A stretch of 64,000 bases of DNA, taken from Tanytarsus gracilentus (Eukaryota; Arthropoda; Insecta; Diptera; Chironomidae). Of the stretch, positions 25,101 to 38,100 are shown piece by piece. A program made the translations under genes and the position numbers. How positions within the stretch are numbered: position 1 is the first letter of the stretch; every line of letters starts with the position of its first letter. Where the stretch lies: contig JAXRKN010000039.1 of NCBI GenBank assembly GCA_038502055.1, positions 682,001-746,000 on the forward strand. The letters are read 5' to 3'. The notes below the pieces were generated by a model that was not told the DNA's origin, ran no database searches, and was given only the letters and a program-made list of their open reading frames with translations.

Positions 25101-28100
25101 AGTTTTATTTTTATTACACTTTTTTTCGTCGGTGTTTCGCAGCTCAGTCGAATAATTTCATACAACCCGAAAATGCTTCAATCTCTCTCGCATTTAATAG
25201 CGAGAAAATTACTTTCGAATATTTAACAAGAGCACTGAGCTATTAAATTTATTACCCACTTCATTTTGCTACTCTTGTGTGACCACTCGAGTGCCATGAT
25301 AATAAGAAGAATCAATAAAGTGCATAAAGCACATTATGAAAAGGGATGGAAATTATTTTTAAAAGATATTCAATGGAAATTTAAATAGTTTCAACCCTTT
25401 TTATCTCGTCCTTAATTCTCAAGTTTTCTATTAGAGCCACTTACTTGTCGTACTGCGAAATAGCAAGTAAGATTTCGTTGATACAAGCCAGGATAGTTTG
25501 GACTCTGCAACCGGCATGGCTTCTTATTGCAATCGCTGAATATTCGCGAACAATAGGTGCCTGGAATTAGGTCACCCAAGTAGTACTTAACGTCGCTCGG
25601 AAAGATACTCTTGCCATGCTGCTGCTGTCGTTGCTGCTTATTGAATTTTCTCATTTGATTCTTTAACCTTTCAGTGTAGATGGATGATGATGATGATGCT
25701 GGCGGTGACGACGACGACGATGATGGCGATGACGCTGAAGTGAGGTTCAATGTATTCTCATACCAATTGCTTTTCATGTACATAAAGTCATCGGCATGGT
25801 CCGAGGGAAAAGTTTCAAATTTATTTTTTTTACTGTTTAATAATTTATTGTCAAGCATGTGCTGATGATCTCGAGTCAAATTCTCATAATTTTCAGACTT
25901 TATTGAGCCTCCAAAGCGCACCACAGACTCATCTTTTGGTAGGAATTTGTAGTCTATCCGAAAGTCAAAGTTGTAAACACTTTGATCCTGAAGAAGCTTA
26001 AAAAGTTTAATTGTGATGACGAGCGAGCGTGTTTCACTGTAGAAAACTGATGGACCCCACGATTGTCCACAGAATGCACCGCCAATTGGCGTACGTGATT
26101 GCTCCGAGAACTCGAGATAAGCATCCTGGCATCCTTTGTGTGTGAATGATACAAATTTACCCAAAGTGAAGCCATTCAAGAGAGTTATCTGCATTTATGT
26201 GCACATGTGGGAGAGAGAGAAAAAGGAAATTAATGGCAATGCAACACATTGTTTAAAATCGCACACAAATTCATTTCCATCATATGTGATGACATGAGGA
26301 TGAGGATTTTGGTGATAAAATCGTACGAGCATGCTTTAGAAAATTTTCCAAGGATTTTAAGGAATGGAAATTAGGTTAGATTAAATGCAGGAAAATTAAG
26401 ATGAATTTTTTAAAAGCGTAAAACGTCAAGAACCTTTTTTAAAAAATTAGGACAAAAAATTGAAAATCAATTTTCATAAAATATTCACTTTTTTTGATTG
26501 CCTTTTATCGGCTCAATAGCACACAAAAAATATCCTTAGGTCAAAAATAAGCTCTGAAATTGTTTCCATATCGTTCACCCTCAAAATGAGCTTTTAAAGA
26601 TTACGTTTATGTTCAAAAACCTCAGCACATCACAAAAAGTTTTGAGGGAGAAAAAAGTTCATCGCACGAGAGTATGGAAATAAAATATTCACCAGACATT
26701 ACGTCATAATTCTACCTAGAGGATTTTCTGCCTCACACTTTTTTTTCTATCACCAAAACTCCGCAGGATGGTGATGATGATATCGGCATTCATTCACGTT
26801 TTCGCACACTCACTCATTCACGCTACATGAGATGTCTCAAAGGAGAAATCTCTTCTTTGACTCACCTGAACAATATCACCATACATGCCACCGGCTGCGG
26901 TGAATGTTAGCTGACAAACAAAAGGTGTTTTTTCTTCCTTCGGTCGATGCAATTCCATGTGATAAGTTGTTCCTGTGTTCCCATAATACGTTCGATTGCA
27001 CTCTAGAAAAATATTTTAGCAAATAGAAGAGTGTACATGATTGAGGCATGAGATGAATAACAAAGCAAAAAACAGAGTTCGTGGCGTGTTTCAGAAGGAA
27101 AATTTTCTCATTATATTCTGTTTACGGAATTTTTCTAAACAAGCAAATTCAAGTGAGCTGTTAAGTTTCAAATGTCTTAAGTATTTTTTTGTCAAAATAT
27201 AATTTATTTTATGAAAATTGCGCCTCAATAATTTTCTTCTCCCCGCAGTTGTTTATTGGTTTCTTCATGATGCATTGAGGAATGTCAAAAACAACGACAA
27301 AACCCCCAAAGCTTCTCTCATTCGTATGCTTGGCAACAATAAGCGCAATTGAGTAATTTCCTATGGAGAAAATGTTTTTCCAATTTCGATCACTCATATA
27401 CTTCGTGTGAGCATAACTCAAACCACAACTGACATCGCCTGTTTAAGCCTTTTTCCACCCACAATTATTATGAATTCTACTCGGTGAACGAATGAATGTA
27501 ATGTTAAATAAAATTATTGATTTCTCTTTATCAAGATTTAGTCGAGCATGAAGACGAAAATTCATTCATTAGAGAAGTGTTGAAAAATAAAGTTTTGAAT
27601 ATTTAAAGTTCTCTATTTTGTGGCGTTATGGGTTACCCGACTGAGAATGAGATTATTTTACTCAATTGAAAATTTGACAAGAAGATTTTGCTTTTGAGAG
27701 GCTTCAAATTATTCTTAGTTGAGGAAAAGCTTTTAAATGCTTGGGTGAGTTTACAGCTGTAGTTATTGACGCAAATGACAGTTCTTGTGGTTTAAATGAT
27801 TTTAAAAATTCAAGGGTTGCTAATTTTTTTAAAAAGTAATTTGATGAAATTTTTATAATTATTTAAGTTTTTAAATCCTAAGTTCTCATCCCACACACAT
27901 AAAGTGACTAAATCTGATTATTAAAAGTATTTTACTCTAAAACGACATCGGCAGAAAAGCCTCGAAGGCAACTTTTGAACCCCTTGCTGTGAGCTAATAA
28001 TATTAGACAGCAGTAGCAAGAACAGCAAATTTTTCATCATCGGCAATCTACAAGAAAGATGTTTTTTGGGGCGTAATCAAGTGTAAGCAAGTACAGCAAA

Positions 28101-29881
28101 TATAAAATGATGATATTGAAGCACCTGCTGTTCGAAAATGAATCGGAAATGAAGACGAAGAAGAGAGAAAAGATGAAAATTAATAAAACGTTCTCGCGAG
28201 AGAATGAAATAAGTGAGTCGGGAACATTTTAATGGATGGAGAATAAGATAAGAGTGATATCATTGAATAAGAGGTGGATTTAAAGGTGATTTAGCAATTT
28301 AGATGTCGCTCCTTCAAAGTGAGGCTAAATTGTATATAAATTTATTCATTTTTTTGTTTTGGATTCTTCAAAAAATTTCTGAATATTTGATACATCAAAA
28401 TGATCTGCTCTAAAATTACAATTTCATAAATTATTCAAATATTTTATTTTGATCTTCAATTTCTCGGAAAAAAGCTTAAATTTTTGAGCAACCAATTAAA
28501 GAAGACAACAGACCGCAAGTAATTTTGAGTCGGGTACAATTTGATAAATAGAAAATTTTTTGAAGGCGGGTTTGTGGAAAATTTCTATCAAATTCATTCG
28601 AGCTGTTAAAATTCTTTCAAGTTTTTATTAACCACCAACACGACAACGACAGCACATTTGAAATTTCATTAGAAAATTTAATTAAGCGTAAAACACACTT
28701 ATTGATCTTTGATCACAATTAAGAGGATGTTTGATGTGATATTAATCAAATAAAAGTCAAACACTGACTGTGTGTGTTTGTCCAAGTGCGACCAACTTAA
28801 ATGGTGTCATTGGGTGTTTTCTTCTAAGTCGAATTGTGTATGCGATATCATCTAATTACACTCGAGTGACTCACGAGCAGGTGAGAGCAGCACTCATGTA
28901 TAAGGCTTCATTATAAAAATTACTTTGCTACATGCGATGAAGAGTAATAAAGAAGTGATTTTTCTAAAATACACTTGAGGACGGTTGTTGAGAAGTTTAC
29001 AAGGCACAAACTGCTCTGTTGAGAAAAATTTGAGAAATTATTCCATAAAAAAAGTTTAAGTGATTTTTAAGTCAAGTTGTTTGTGAAAGTTTGCTTGAGG
29101 TCGTTTGATAAGAAATTTAATTTTTCACTTTTTTATAATTTTAAACTCAACTTATTTAAACACTCATCAAGAAAATGAAATTCATCATTAACGAGCGAAA
29201 ATTTAATTACAAAAATTTGTCTGAAAAAATTTGCATATTGGACATGAAAGTCATCTCCGACGACGAAAAACTTGATATCAACTTTTTAATTATGATTTAT
29301 TTGCTTTTAACGGCACGCCGTGAGAAAACCGAAAATTTTCAATTAATTTGAGAAGCGGCAAAATTTCCTTGAAAGAATAAATTAAGAATTCTAATGAATT
29401 TGTTATCAATCACAAAAAGAGCTTTCGGGCGATGTCGATAGTAAATAAGATGAAGATTTTGCGAGAAATTTTTGGGTGAGTTTAAGATAAAGTTCGATTT
29501 AATTAAATAATTTTTTGTGGGTTCAATAATTTGAATTAGAAGTTAACATTTTTTTAAATTAATTATGGATTGTACAAGTCACTAAATTTTCATGAAAATC
29601 ATTTTCCTTTGAAACTTCACGCATTAAAAAATTAAAAATAGTTTTGAGTGTTACATAATCTACTTACGAGAACAAAACCGCGGCTCGTCGCTGTTATCGC
29701 CACAGTCATCGTTATTATCACAAAATTGCGCTAGTGAAATGCATCTGCTATTTGCACACGAAAATTCGCTAATTGAACACTTTGAATTTGCCGTCAACGA
29801 TGGCTGTTTGAGTTGTGATTGCTTTGCCGTTGCCACATAGCATAGACATAAAATTATTATATTGATTTTATTTGCATACAT
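19184..29881 (-). CDS. Multi-CUB / LDL-receptor class A transmembrane protein (LEV-10/Neto-like)
   Basis: Twelve exons: 29668-29881, 26866-27002, 25445-26188, 24287-24442, 23869-24216, 23342-23808, 21083-21268, 20580-21000, 20209-20401, 19938-20153, 19380-19581 and 19184-19301. They sum to 3402 nt (1133 residues). Order: signal peptide (start MYANKINIIILCLCYVATA), a six-Cys LDLa repeat (~35-70), about five CUB-like domains with one Ser/Asn/Gln-rich linker in exon 3, a second LDLa-like repeat (CPELQACVNASIWCDG), one membrane span (VLAVFGAFLIILCCIGFLYV) and a ~40-residue tail containing SLSSMDTAVFDEKDF. This is a type I surface receptor or co-receptor. Related CUB/LDLa proteins cluster or modulate neurotransmitter receptors; that role is inferred. 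The exon 5 acceptor is ambiguous (24216 preferred; 24252 would leave a 34-bp intron). A P450 gene is nested antisense in intron 6. Confidence 0.87.
21515..21636. mobile_element. hAT-type MITE
   Basis: Terminal inverted repeats CAGAGATAGGCAATTA and TAATTGCCCATCTCTG differ at one base. They are flanked by 8-bp target duplications CTTGTAGG (21507-21514) and CTTGTAGC (21637-21644), seven of eight identical. The CAGAGATGGGCAA-like end and the 8-bp duplication are characteristic of hAT elements. The 122-bp element is internally AT-rich and non-coding, and lies 55 bp upstream of the P450 start codon. Confidence 0.85.
21664..21669 (+). promoter_or_regulatory. Predicted initiator of the nested P450
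   Basis: TCAGTT matches the arthropod initiator TCAGTY, with its A at 21666. It lies 25 nt before the ATG, implying a very short leader. The -30 region then falls at the right end of the hAT MITE. No clear TATA box is visible. Confidence 0.4.
21691..23254 (+). CDS. CYP6-like cytochrome P450 nested in the CUB gene
   Basis: Microsomal haem monooxygenase of the insect CYP3-clan type, typically involved in detoxification. Three exons (21691-22738, 22790-23017, 23067-23254) total 1464 nt, giving 487 residues, slightly short of the usual ~500. An N-terminal membrane anchor (LFLFLLLFLFIISIAGYLF) is followed by the C-helix WKSLR, the I-helix oxygen-activation motif AGFESTS, the K-helix EALR, the PDRF region and the haem-binding loop FGGGLRNCVG with the Cys ligand. 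All canonical motifs are present, so the protein is probably functional. Both introns are about 50 bp. The start is the ATG at 21691. It lies antisense within intron 6 of the CUB gene, and a hAT MITE sits immediately upstream. Exact CYP subfamily is not assigned. Confidence 0.95.
27209..27438 (-). CDS. Candidate alternative terminal exon of the CUB gene
   Basis: A TTAAACAG acceptor precedes a 230-nt open stretch inside intron 1 of the CUB gene. Joined to exon 1 (phase 1) it stays in frame and ends at a stop, adding RDVSCGLSYAHTKYM through GGFVVVFDIPQC to a short Lys/Glu-rich end. The segment looks like the C-terminal half of a CUB domain (Cys-Gly, then GNYSIALIV and GGFVVVF). I see no usable donor that would rejoin exon 2, so it would be a last exon producing a short secreted LDLa protein. 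It could instead be a decayed exon duplicate. Confidence 0.45.
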
Positions 29882-31303
29882 TGCTGCACTTTTTGATATC
29901 ACTTTCACGCGAGCTCACACGTTCTTATTTTCTTCTTTTAATTTCCTCAAATTTGTGTGTGTGTATTTTATTTTTTTATGAAGACACTCTCACGACATGT
30001 CGTTATCGGAATGTCTCTTCCCTTAAATTATTCAGCATTATTCTTCCGCGCACTCACTGAATATTTCACAACTCGTTTCGTCTTCGATTTTTCTTCTTTT
30101 TTCTCTTCCTGGATAAGTTGGATGACGAGAAAAAAAGTTTTTCTTCAAGTAGGAAATTATCAGCACTTCATTATCATTACATTTCTCTTCATCTCTGCTT
30201 CGTCTTTATGCTATTTTCATTATGTCGAGATAACAATCTGTTATTTTATTTTCGGAGTAAATTGAGATGACAATTTTTGCATTAAAGTGATGTACACCAA
30301 AAATAAATTATTGAACATTTTCTCAGAATCAAATTTTGTACGTGCCTGCATCAATTACTTTGCAATATTTGATTTTAAGAAAATGATATTAAATTTTATT
30401 GTTTGAACGATAAGCAAAAGAGAGAGAGAGCAAAAGTTGGCCGTCTTTAAGTCGTTTTCCTCTTTCTGTGTCAAGTTCTATCTCCGTCGAGAGAGAAGAA
30501 GAAAAATAATTTTGTTAAGCACATAAAATTATGCTTATAATGACAGAAGAGAAAAGGAGATCAAGATCAAGAGTTTAAAGAGTTTAAAGAATTTTTAAAA
30601 TTTTCACTTTTTTCGGCTTTTCGCTTTTCTTTGACTCTTTATTTTCAATTCTAAACGATTTCTCATCATTACTTTTTTTTATCAATGACCCTTGCCCTAC
30701 AAAAATTTTTATATTTTGAACTTTTTTCTACTTTTTTTCATTTTTTGTTTAAAGAATATTTAATTTGTAAATATTTTGTGAATATTTTAATTTGTAAATT
30801 GTAAATTTAAAATGGAATGTTCGAAATTAGTTTTGGGTTTTAAAAGTTAGAATGAGATTTGAATATTTTTGCCCTATTTTTTATTGAGATATAAGTTTTT
30901 TTCGGTAAGCTCGAGCGCACTTGAGGGAATTTTTCTGCCATATGAGGGCAAATTATTGAATTTTCGTGAGATAATTAAATGATATTTCACTTATTGAGGG
31001 CACTTCGAATGAAATTTGTTACACATATGAGGAGGAAATCTTGAATGGAGGCGTGAGTGAGAGTTATGGAACACTTGAATATAAATTGAATTATTATTCA
31101 AAGGATGAATGATTTTAAGTTCTAATGGACATAATTAAGCTTTAATAAAGCTGGAAAGAAATAAAAATCAAAGTCATTCAAGTCATCAACAGCTCCCTTA
31201 GAGCATCAAGACCTAAAGTGATGCTTTGCAAAAAAAATATTTTTGTTGCCTAACTTTAAGGAGTAAAATTTTAAATCCCACCCTTCGTAAAATTTCGGGA
31301 CTT

Positions 31304-32093
31304 GATCATCCATCCGAAGGAATTTTCCTAGGAATTTCCTAGGAATATTCCTAGTAATTTCCTAGGAATTCCTAGTAATTTCCTAGGAAAAATATAGGAA
31401 AAATATAGGAAAATTCCTAGTAAAAATTCCTAGGAAATTTCCGAGGAAAAAAAAATTCCTAGGAAAATTCCTAGTAAAAATTCCTAGGAAATTCCGAGGA
31501 AAAAAATTCCTAGGAAATTTACTAGGAAAAATTATTTCTATGATTTTCTTCGGAATTTTTGAACATTAATTTTGCCGTCTTAGCTTTTCTAACTTCTTCC
31601 CACTCATTTATCCCTTTTACAAAAAGAAATCATCAAAAAATTTAAGTTTTTCCCCTAATTTATTTTTCCAAATATACAGGAAAAAAAACTCTCGAACCGT
31701 AGAGCCCAAATTTTTAATTTAAGACTCAAAAAAGTTGAAAAACTGAGGTGGCCCATAAGTATTTTAGCCAAATAAATATTTCCTTTTTACATTTTTTTTT
31801 TCTTAGCTGAAAAGCTAAGAGGGAAAATTAATGTTAAAAATTCCGAAGAAATTCATAGAAATTTTTTTCTGTAAATTTCTAGATTTTTTTGATTTTCTAA
31901 TTTTTTTCCTCGGATTTCCTAAGAATTTTTACAAGGAATTTTCCCAGGAATTTTTTTCCTAGGAATTTTTACTAGGAATTTTCCTAGGAATTTTTTTCCT
32001 CTACTTTTCCTAGGAAATTACTAGGAATTCCTAGGAATTTCCTAGTAAATATTCCTAGGAAATTCCTAGGAAAATTCCTTCGGATGGATGATC
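31304..32093. mobile_element. 790-bp palindromic foldback element rich in CCTAGGAA
   Basis: The ends are a perfect 46-bp inverted repeat (31304-31349 and 32048-32093) beginning GATCATCCATCCGAAGG. Both arms continue as imperfect arrays of CCTAGGAA/CCTAGTAA, which is itself nearly self-complementary. The inner parts are also inverted: TTCGGAATTTTTGAACATTAATTTT near 31550 pairs with AAAATTAATGTTAAAAATTCCGAA near 31826, and CTTAGCTTTTC pairs with GAAAAGCTAAG. Almost the entire element can therefore fold into one hairpin. It has no coding capacity. A clear target-site duplication was not found, so the transposon superfamily is unknown. Confidence 0.85.
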
Positions 32094-35015
32094 CATACTC
32101 TAAAATTTTCTCACACAAAAAGTTGTTTTCAAAAATTCCTCCAAATTACCCTTACACAATAAACGCGAGATATATGCATATCATAATAAAAAAAATTCGC
32201 GGAATTAAATTATGCGGAAGCAAATAGACTTCTCGCATAAAAATATTTCTATCCGTCAACATTTTTCCTCCCTCGCGATTAAGAAAGCCAAAATAACTGA
32301 AATTCCAAATGAATTTTAAAGAAAAGTTTGAATTTCACCCTCGACGAGACTAGCGAGAGTTTTTTTGCTCTCGCAGCTATTTGTAACAAAAACCTATCAA
32401 TTTTCTTTCTCTCGCAACAAATTTCCCACCGGATCGATTTATAATGAGAGGAAAAATACTTCACAGTCAAAATGACAGCAACCACACAAAATATCAATTT
32501 TTCTCTGTTCGCTTTGTGAATGTCACTTCAAAAGGGCGCAAAACGAAGATTAAACGAAACTAAAAGAGTGCTGAATGGAAGAAGACGGAAGGAAGCCAAC
32601 AAGGAGTGATCACTGATTTTTTTTAAAAAAGTTTAATTAAATTTGTAGACAATAAAAAATTAATTGCATTAGTTTTAAAAAATATTTCTCAAACTCAAGT
32701 TACCCGACTGATGTGCTTAGAATGATAGAAATATGATATTGTGACAGAGGAAATGCTTTTTTTTGTTAAAAAGTTTATAAAACATGTATCGCATCCCCTA
32801 ACATTAAATAGACTGAGTACACTAGAAAATATATGTTTATAATCTTTTGTGATATGATACCATACATATCACGTCCACGCCTTTTAGCACCTCACGACAG
32901 AACACAATACACGCGCCGTTTGACGATGATGTGTAGACTTTGATGATTTCGCTTGAAAAGGAAGTGAGCGAAAAGAAGAAAAATTTGGGAGTCCTTTTTC
33001 CCACACATTTTACGTACACACACCCTCAAAGTGCGTTTTATGGCTTGAAAAATTGTGAAAATTTGAAAAAATTATTTTGCTCGTAAATATTTATCGCAAA
33101 CTTATTCTAGTGGAAAACTTGAGACACTTCTTAAATTTCACAAAATCAACCAAAAGAACTCTTAAGCTCAAGTGATAAGGGTAAAATTTCCTTCTCAATT
33201 GGTCCACGGTTCATTATGACATCAAAGACAAAAATTCAAAATCTCTTTTCTATCAACATATTTTCGTCATCACAGGCACATCTTGACTCTCGACTAACTG
33301 TCACGCCTTGAACTTTCTGTTTCTCTCCCTCGAGGGCAAACACACGTATGTGATGAGCATAAAATTGTGTGGAAATGGCATTCAATTTTTAGAGAAAAAA
33401 GACAATTTGGCCTGATTTCTCATTCGGAACTATGCTAGCGAAAAAAAAAAGTTTATTCGGTCGGTCACACTTGAAGATTTTTTTCCCCTGCTCTGGCAGT
33501 ATAAAATGTATTTCAAGGACAATGATTTCACTGAATTTTAATTTTTGCTTCGTTTTCATTTCCTTTCTCCTATGATCCCGATTTTGAAGGGGAGTTTTGA
33601 CATTTGAATATCACAAAAAACCTAAATTTGTATATCTGAACCATAATTGAATCTCATCTCATCGATAATAATCCCTCGCACTCAATTTTTTTTTGCATTC
33701 TCTCTTGCTCATTCGATTTTTTAATGATTGCACAACAATTTTCATATTTTTTCCACCTTAAATAATTTTTTCACTTTAACAATTTTTTCAAATTATTTTT
33801 TAAATTTCAATAAACTTTTTATTTTTCCATTCAACTCACGAGTGGTCGCAAAAATTGAATAAGAGGTTGGAATGGCACAAGTTCTCACTCTATACTAAAG
33901 TGAGAGAATCAGGAAAAGATTTTTTCCGTAGGGTGCAGCAGGTACGTGTGTTGGTGGAGAAAATTTCGACTTGCGCACTCAAAGTTCTCTCTTGAAAGCT
34001 CTCTCTCTCTCACACACATCAAAATTTACATTAAGAATCATTTTGAGGGCAAAATCATTTTCATCTCTAATGAGATGATGTGTGCGTACCTCATGCTTAA
34101 CATAATGATCGTCATGTGTGTCGCTCACCCCTCGAGGGATCTATTAAAATTCATTTTTAATTCATTAAACCTCATCTCATACATGAAAAACCATTAGTAA
34201 AATTAAAAACGAGTTAAATTTATGAGATTTTTCACTTTCACACAAAAACCACTGAAACATTTTTTTTTATTTTATATTCTAGTGGCTTGTGAATAAAAAG
34301 TTAGTTTATGCTTGAGGGGAGAAAAAATTTAAAACTGAGCTTTATTTGCTATCTGAGTGAAAAATGAGAATGAAGAGCAAAAAGTTTTTCGCGGTTAAAT
34401 TCAACATAGGTGAATTCAGATTTGTGAAAAAATCATAAAAAAAATTGAATTTTAAATTTTGCTTTAACTTTTTTTTAAAAACCTAATACAAAAAATTTTT
34501 TATAATTTTTTGAACCCAGTAACCTCATCCATGTTTTTATTTCTCCCCTTTTCAAAACTCATCTCGTAAATGAGATAAAATCATTGTGTTAGCTCAGTGA
34601 AACCCAACTCGAAAGTTTATATTGAAAAAGCTAAAGGGAGAAAAAGTCAACAACGAAGCCAAGAGCGTTTTTTTTCTGTGAATGAAACTTTTTTTTTTTG
34701 CTCTCAGCTTCTCAAATATTTTTTCTCCCCTCTATTTTTTGCTTGCCACCAAAGGAACTTCCAAACTGTTATTCGCTGAGATTTTTACTCAAAGCTCTCG
34801 CGCTCTCTCTCTTTCTCTCATGCTCAGATTTCTCTACGAAATAACTTTTTTTTTCTCGTACAATTTTGTTTGTGAGATTTTTCTTATAAGCATGAGCTTA
34901 CTGAACGACAAAATTCAGTTGCTCTTCAGTCATCGCCAATTGTAAATAGTTTAAAAGCTGTGTTTTAAAAAAGTTATTTTTGTGTTCTGTGCGCGCACCT
35001 TAAGTGTCATTAAGT

Positions 35016-35021
35016 TCAGTC
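35016..35021 (+). promoter_or_regulatory. Predicted initiator of Punch
   Basis: TCAGTC matches the arthropod initiator, about 120 nt before the Punch ATG, with no TATA box at -30 and no clear downstream element. Assignment rests on motif and position only. Confidence 0.35.
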
Positions 35022-35137
35022 TGTTGCACTCTCGTTTAACTTGAAACAGTTTTCTTGCTTGATAATTTTCTGCAACAGTTAAAAAGAGTTTTATTGCGTT
35101 TGCGCTGTGAAAAATAAGTAAAAAGTTGTTCGTCATC

Positions 35138-38100
35138 ATGAGTCAAATTGATATCTCAAATTTTGATGCTGATGAGCTAAATCAGGCAATCGATGATACA
35201 AATTTTCCACATGCTCATCCCTCAAAAGAGTTGGTCGGATTAAAACGTGATAAGGCTGCATCATCAATGCCAATGGCAGTGGTTAAGCAGAATGGTGTGT
35301 TCTCAAAGTCTTATAGCGATGATGTTTTCGACGTACCTGGTACACCAAAAACACCGCGCTCGATTCCCACACCAGGTAATCATTGTGAGTGACGAACTTT
35401 TTATTTTATTATTTCGGAAAATGCACGCACACATAAAGTACAGACGACATGGAGTGAGGGACAGACACATACATCACACTTCACAACATCAACAAAACGT
35501 CAAACAAAAAATTACTCGACCTGATAACGAATTATACGGAGCAAAAATATTATCTCCCGCTAAGACATTCGACAAAATAAATTTCAATTAATCATTAAAT
35601 GTGAGGTCAAATGACATGTTAATGGGATGCTAATATTCTGACCGGCTGTTAATCTTAATCACATGTACATTACAAAATTTTTGATGCGTAATATATTTAG
35701 TTATCAATTGAAAAATTCCTTGGCATAGGGAGAATAGAGAAGAGACCTTGTCAGATTGTCGCGGCTTTAAAGAAACCTGCTCAATAATATTTTTTTCTGT
35801 CTCACTAACGATTGCAAAAAAAATACAGGAATTTACATACGAACGTGTACAGTTTTATGATAATTAAACGAGTTGTTATTAATGAGTGTAATTGCTTGCT
35901 ACAAAAATACTTCTAATATGCCATAAAACATTGCCATTGACCACCGGGTGTCTTTCTCGTTAAAAATGCAAATCTCTCGAGTTTGATCTACATTTTAAAA
36001 GTGCGGTTTGCCGGTGTCCTTAACACCTTCTCAGAAAACATTTAAATTGTTCCGATTTTTTTGCAATGCTTGTTAAAGTACTTCCGAACATGATTCGAGT
36101 GCAAAAAAAGGTAATTTGAATACGGAAAAAATAAAGTAAGGTTAGAGCTGTCAAAGCGTGATTTTTTTTTTCGGGGAAAGTTTTTCTATGAAAACGTGAA
36201 TTATTAAAAATCAATGCAAAAGAAAGGGAAATTTTTACAAAATTAAAGAAACTAGAATTTTGTTATATTTTTGCAACTCTTCTCTAACCTTGTAAATAAA
36301 ATTTAATTTCACTAAATCTATTTTGAGGTTGTTAACCTATAAAAACTTTAAAGCTTCAATGACATTGAATTCTTCAATAAACTTCCAAAAGATTAAATTA
36401 TTATTTACCCAAACAATCAAGCTGCAATTTCAATTTGCTTCTTCTTAATCCAAATTGCACACTTAAAAGAGCTGAACGTGCCTGTCTTAAGTGTTATTGT
36501 TTTTATTATACACAAAAAAGTTTTGTTAAACTACCATTTCGAGCTTAATGAAGCCGAAAGAGATTTTAATAATTTTTAAACCATTTAGCACGTAATTAAT
36601 TATGAGATTAGACATGAAAAGGTTTTAAATTGTTTGCTGAGCGCGTGTAAAATATTAAGAGGTCAAAAAAGGTGCCAAGATAATTTGTAGAGTAATTAAG
36701 GTATTTTTTTATAATTAATGTTTTTTTTAAATCAAAAATTAAACAAAAATTTTAAATTTAAAAACATTTTTTTTGTAATACAATCTCTTGAACTCTTCAA
36801 GTGTCTTATATTATTTAAATATTAAACTCAGATCAATTCACGTGATGATGATTCTTCGTAAAATTATCGCGAAGCCGCAAATGGAAAAAATTCTCCGATG
36901 ACTAAACGTCGCGTCGACAAATACATGGAACGGGGATTCCTTAACAAATTACTCTAAATTCTCAGAGTCACCGAACAATTTTGGTCATTCATAATAGATA
37001 CACCACAAAAACCACATTTCGCACCAACAAGGAAGGATAAAAAACTTCTCATTTATTGAAATTTAATTAGAATTTTTCATCTCTTTTTTTCCCACCATGA
37101 TTCAACGTTTTTTTGTCGTATGGCAACGACAACAAATATTGCGAAAAAAATACATGTACAGGGCACGAAAAATGTACATTCCACCATGATTTAGAGCTTG
37201 ATCATCGACCATCAACGCGAGAGGATTTGATATCGGATATGGCGAACTCTTATCGTATGCTGATAGCCAGTTTGGGAGAAAATCCCAATAGACAGGTAGG
37301 AAAGAGTGCGCACATGAACGTGTCTGCTGAATAATTTAATACATTGGGTTGTATATGATGATAATGTTTGTGTCGGTTGTTCCAGAGAACTTTTTGAAAA
37401 AATATTTATAAAAACTTTCATTGTTAACTGGGAACAGCCAACATCAGCAAAGTAAATTGAGATAACTGAAAAACTTTTTAATTAAATTTTTTAGGGACTA
37501 CTGAAAACACCAGAAAGAGCAGCGAAGGCAATGTTGTACTTTACAAAAGGCTACGACCAGACGTTAGAGGAAGCACTCAATGGCGCTATTTTCGATGAAG
37601 ATCATGATGAAAGTATGTGATGTTGTTAGAGCATTTAATTAACTTCCTCTATGTTTGTACATTGATGGCGATGAGAGGCACCCTCGACGAGGGAAATTGA
37701 GGATGTTCGGATGATGATAGTGAAACGACGAATGCAAATAATTGCTAATGATTTAAAACTTTATTGAATTTTCTTTCAATGATCATTCAACAAGTTTTTG
37801 TGTGTGTTCAAACTTTTCTAATTACTAGAAAATTTCTATGTTGAACATAGTCAACAGTTTTATGGCACTCTCCAGTGATTTAGGATCATAGTCGAAATGC
37901 CATAAAAATCAGATAGGAGAATTTTGGAATGCTCTCATCGACTATCATTGACAGCAATTCGCATTCTAACTAAATTTCTTTTATCTCTTTCTGCATAGTG
38001 GTCATGGTGAAAGACATTGAGATGTTTTCCATGTGTGAACACCATCTTGTGAGTATATCAACAATTTCTCGGATAAGACTTTGCCAAAATATTTAAGGAG

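Larger units (their letters stand above)
29882..35137. other. Gene-free region between the CUB gene and Punch
   Basis: About 5.3 kb separating two divergent genes. It contains the 5' flank of the CUB gene, the 790-bp foldback element (separate entry), long poly-A/T and CT-rich tracts around 34.0 and 34.8 kb, and the Punch promoter at the right end. No open frame here has the composition or similarity of a gene. Confidence 0.6.

Noticed and set aside
25680..25865. Asp-rich plus-strand frame opposite the CUB gene
   Set aside because: Complement of the codons for the Ser-rich linker in CUB exon 3.
27636..28540. GTTACCCGACTGA and an inverted GAGTCGGGTAC about 900 bp apart in CUB intron 1, with another copy near 32.70 kb
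   Set aside because: The shared motif is short, there is no target duplication, and the sequence between shows no element structure.
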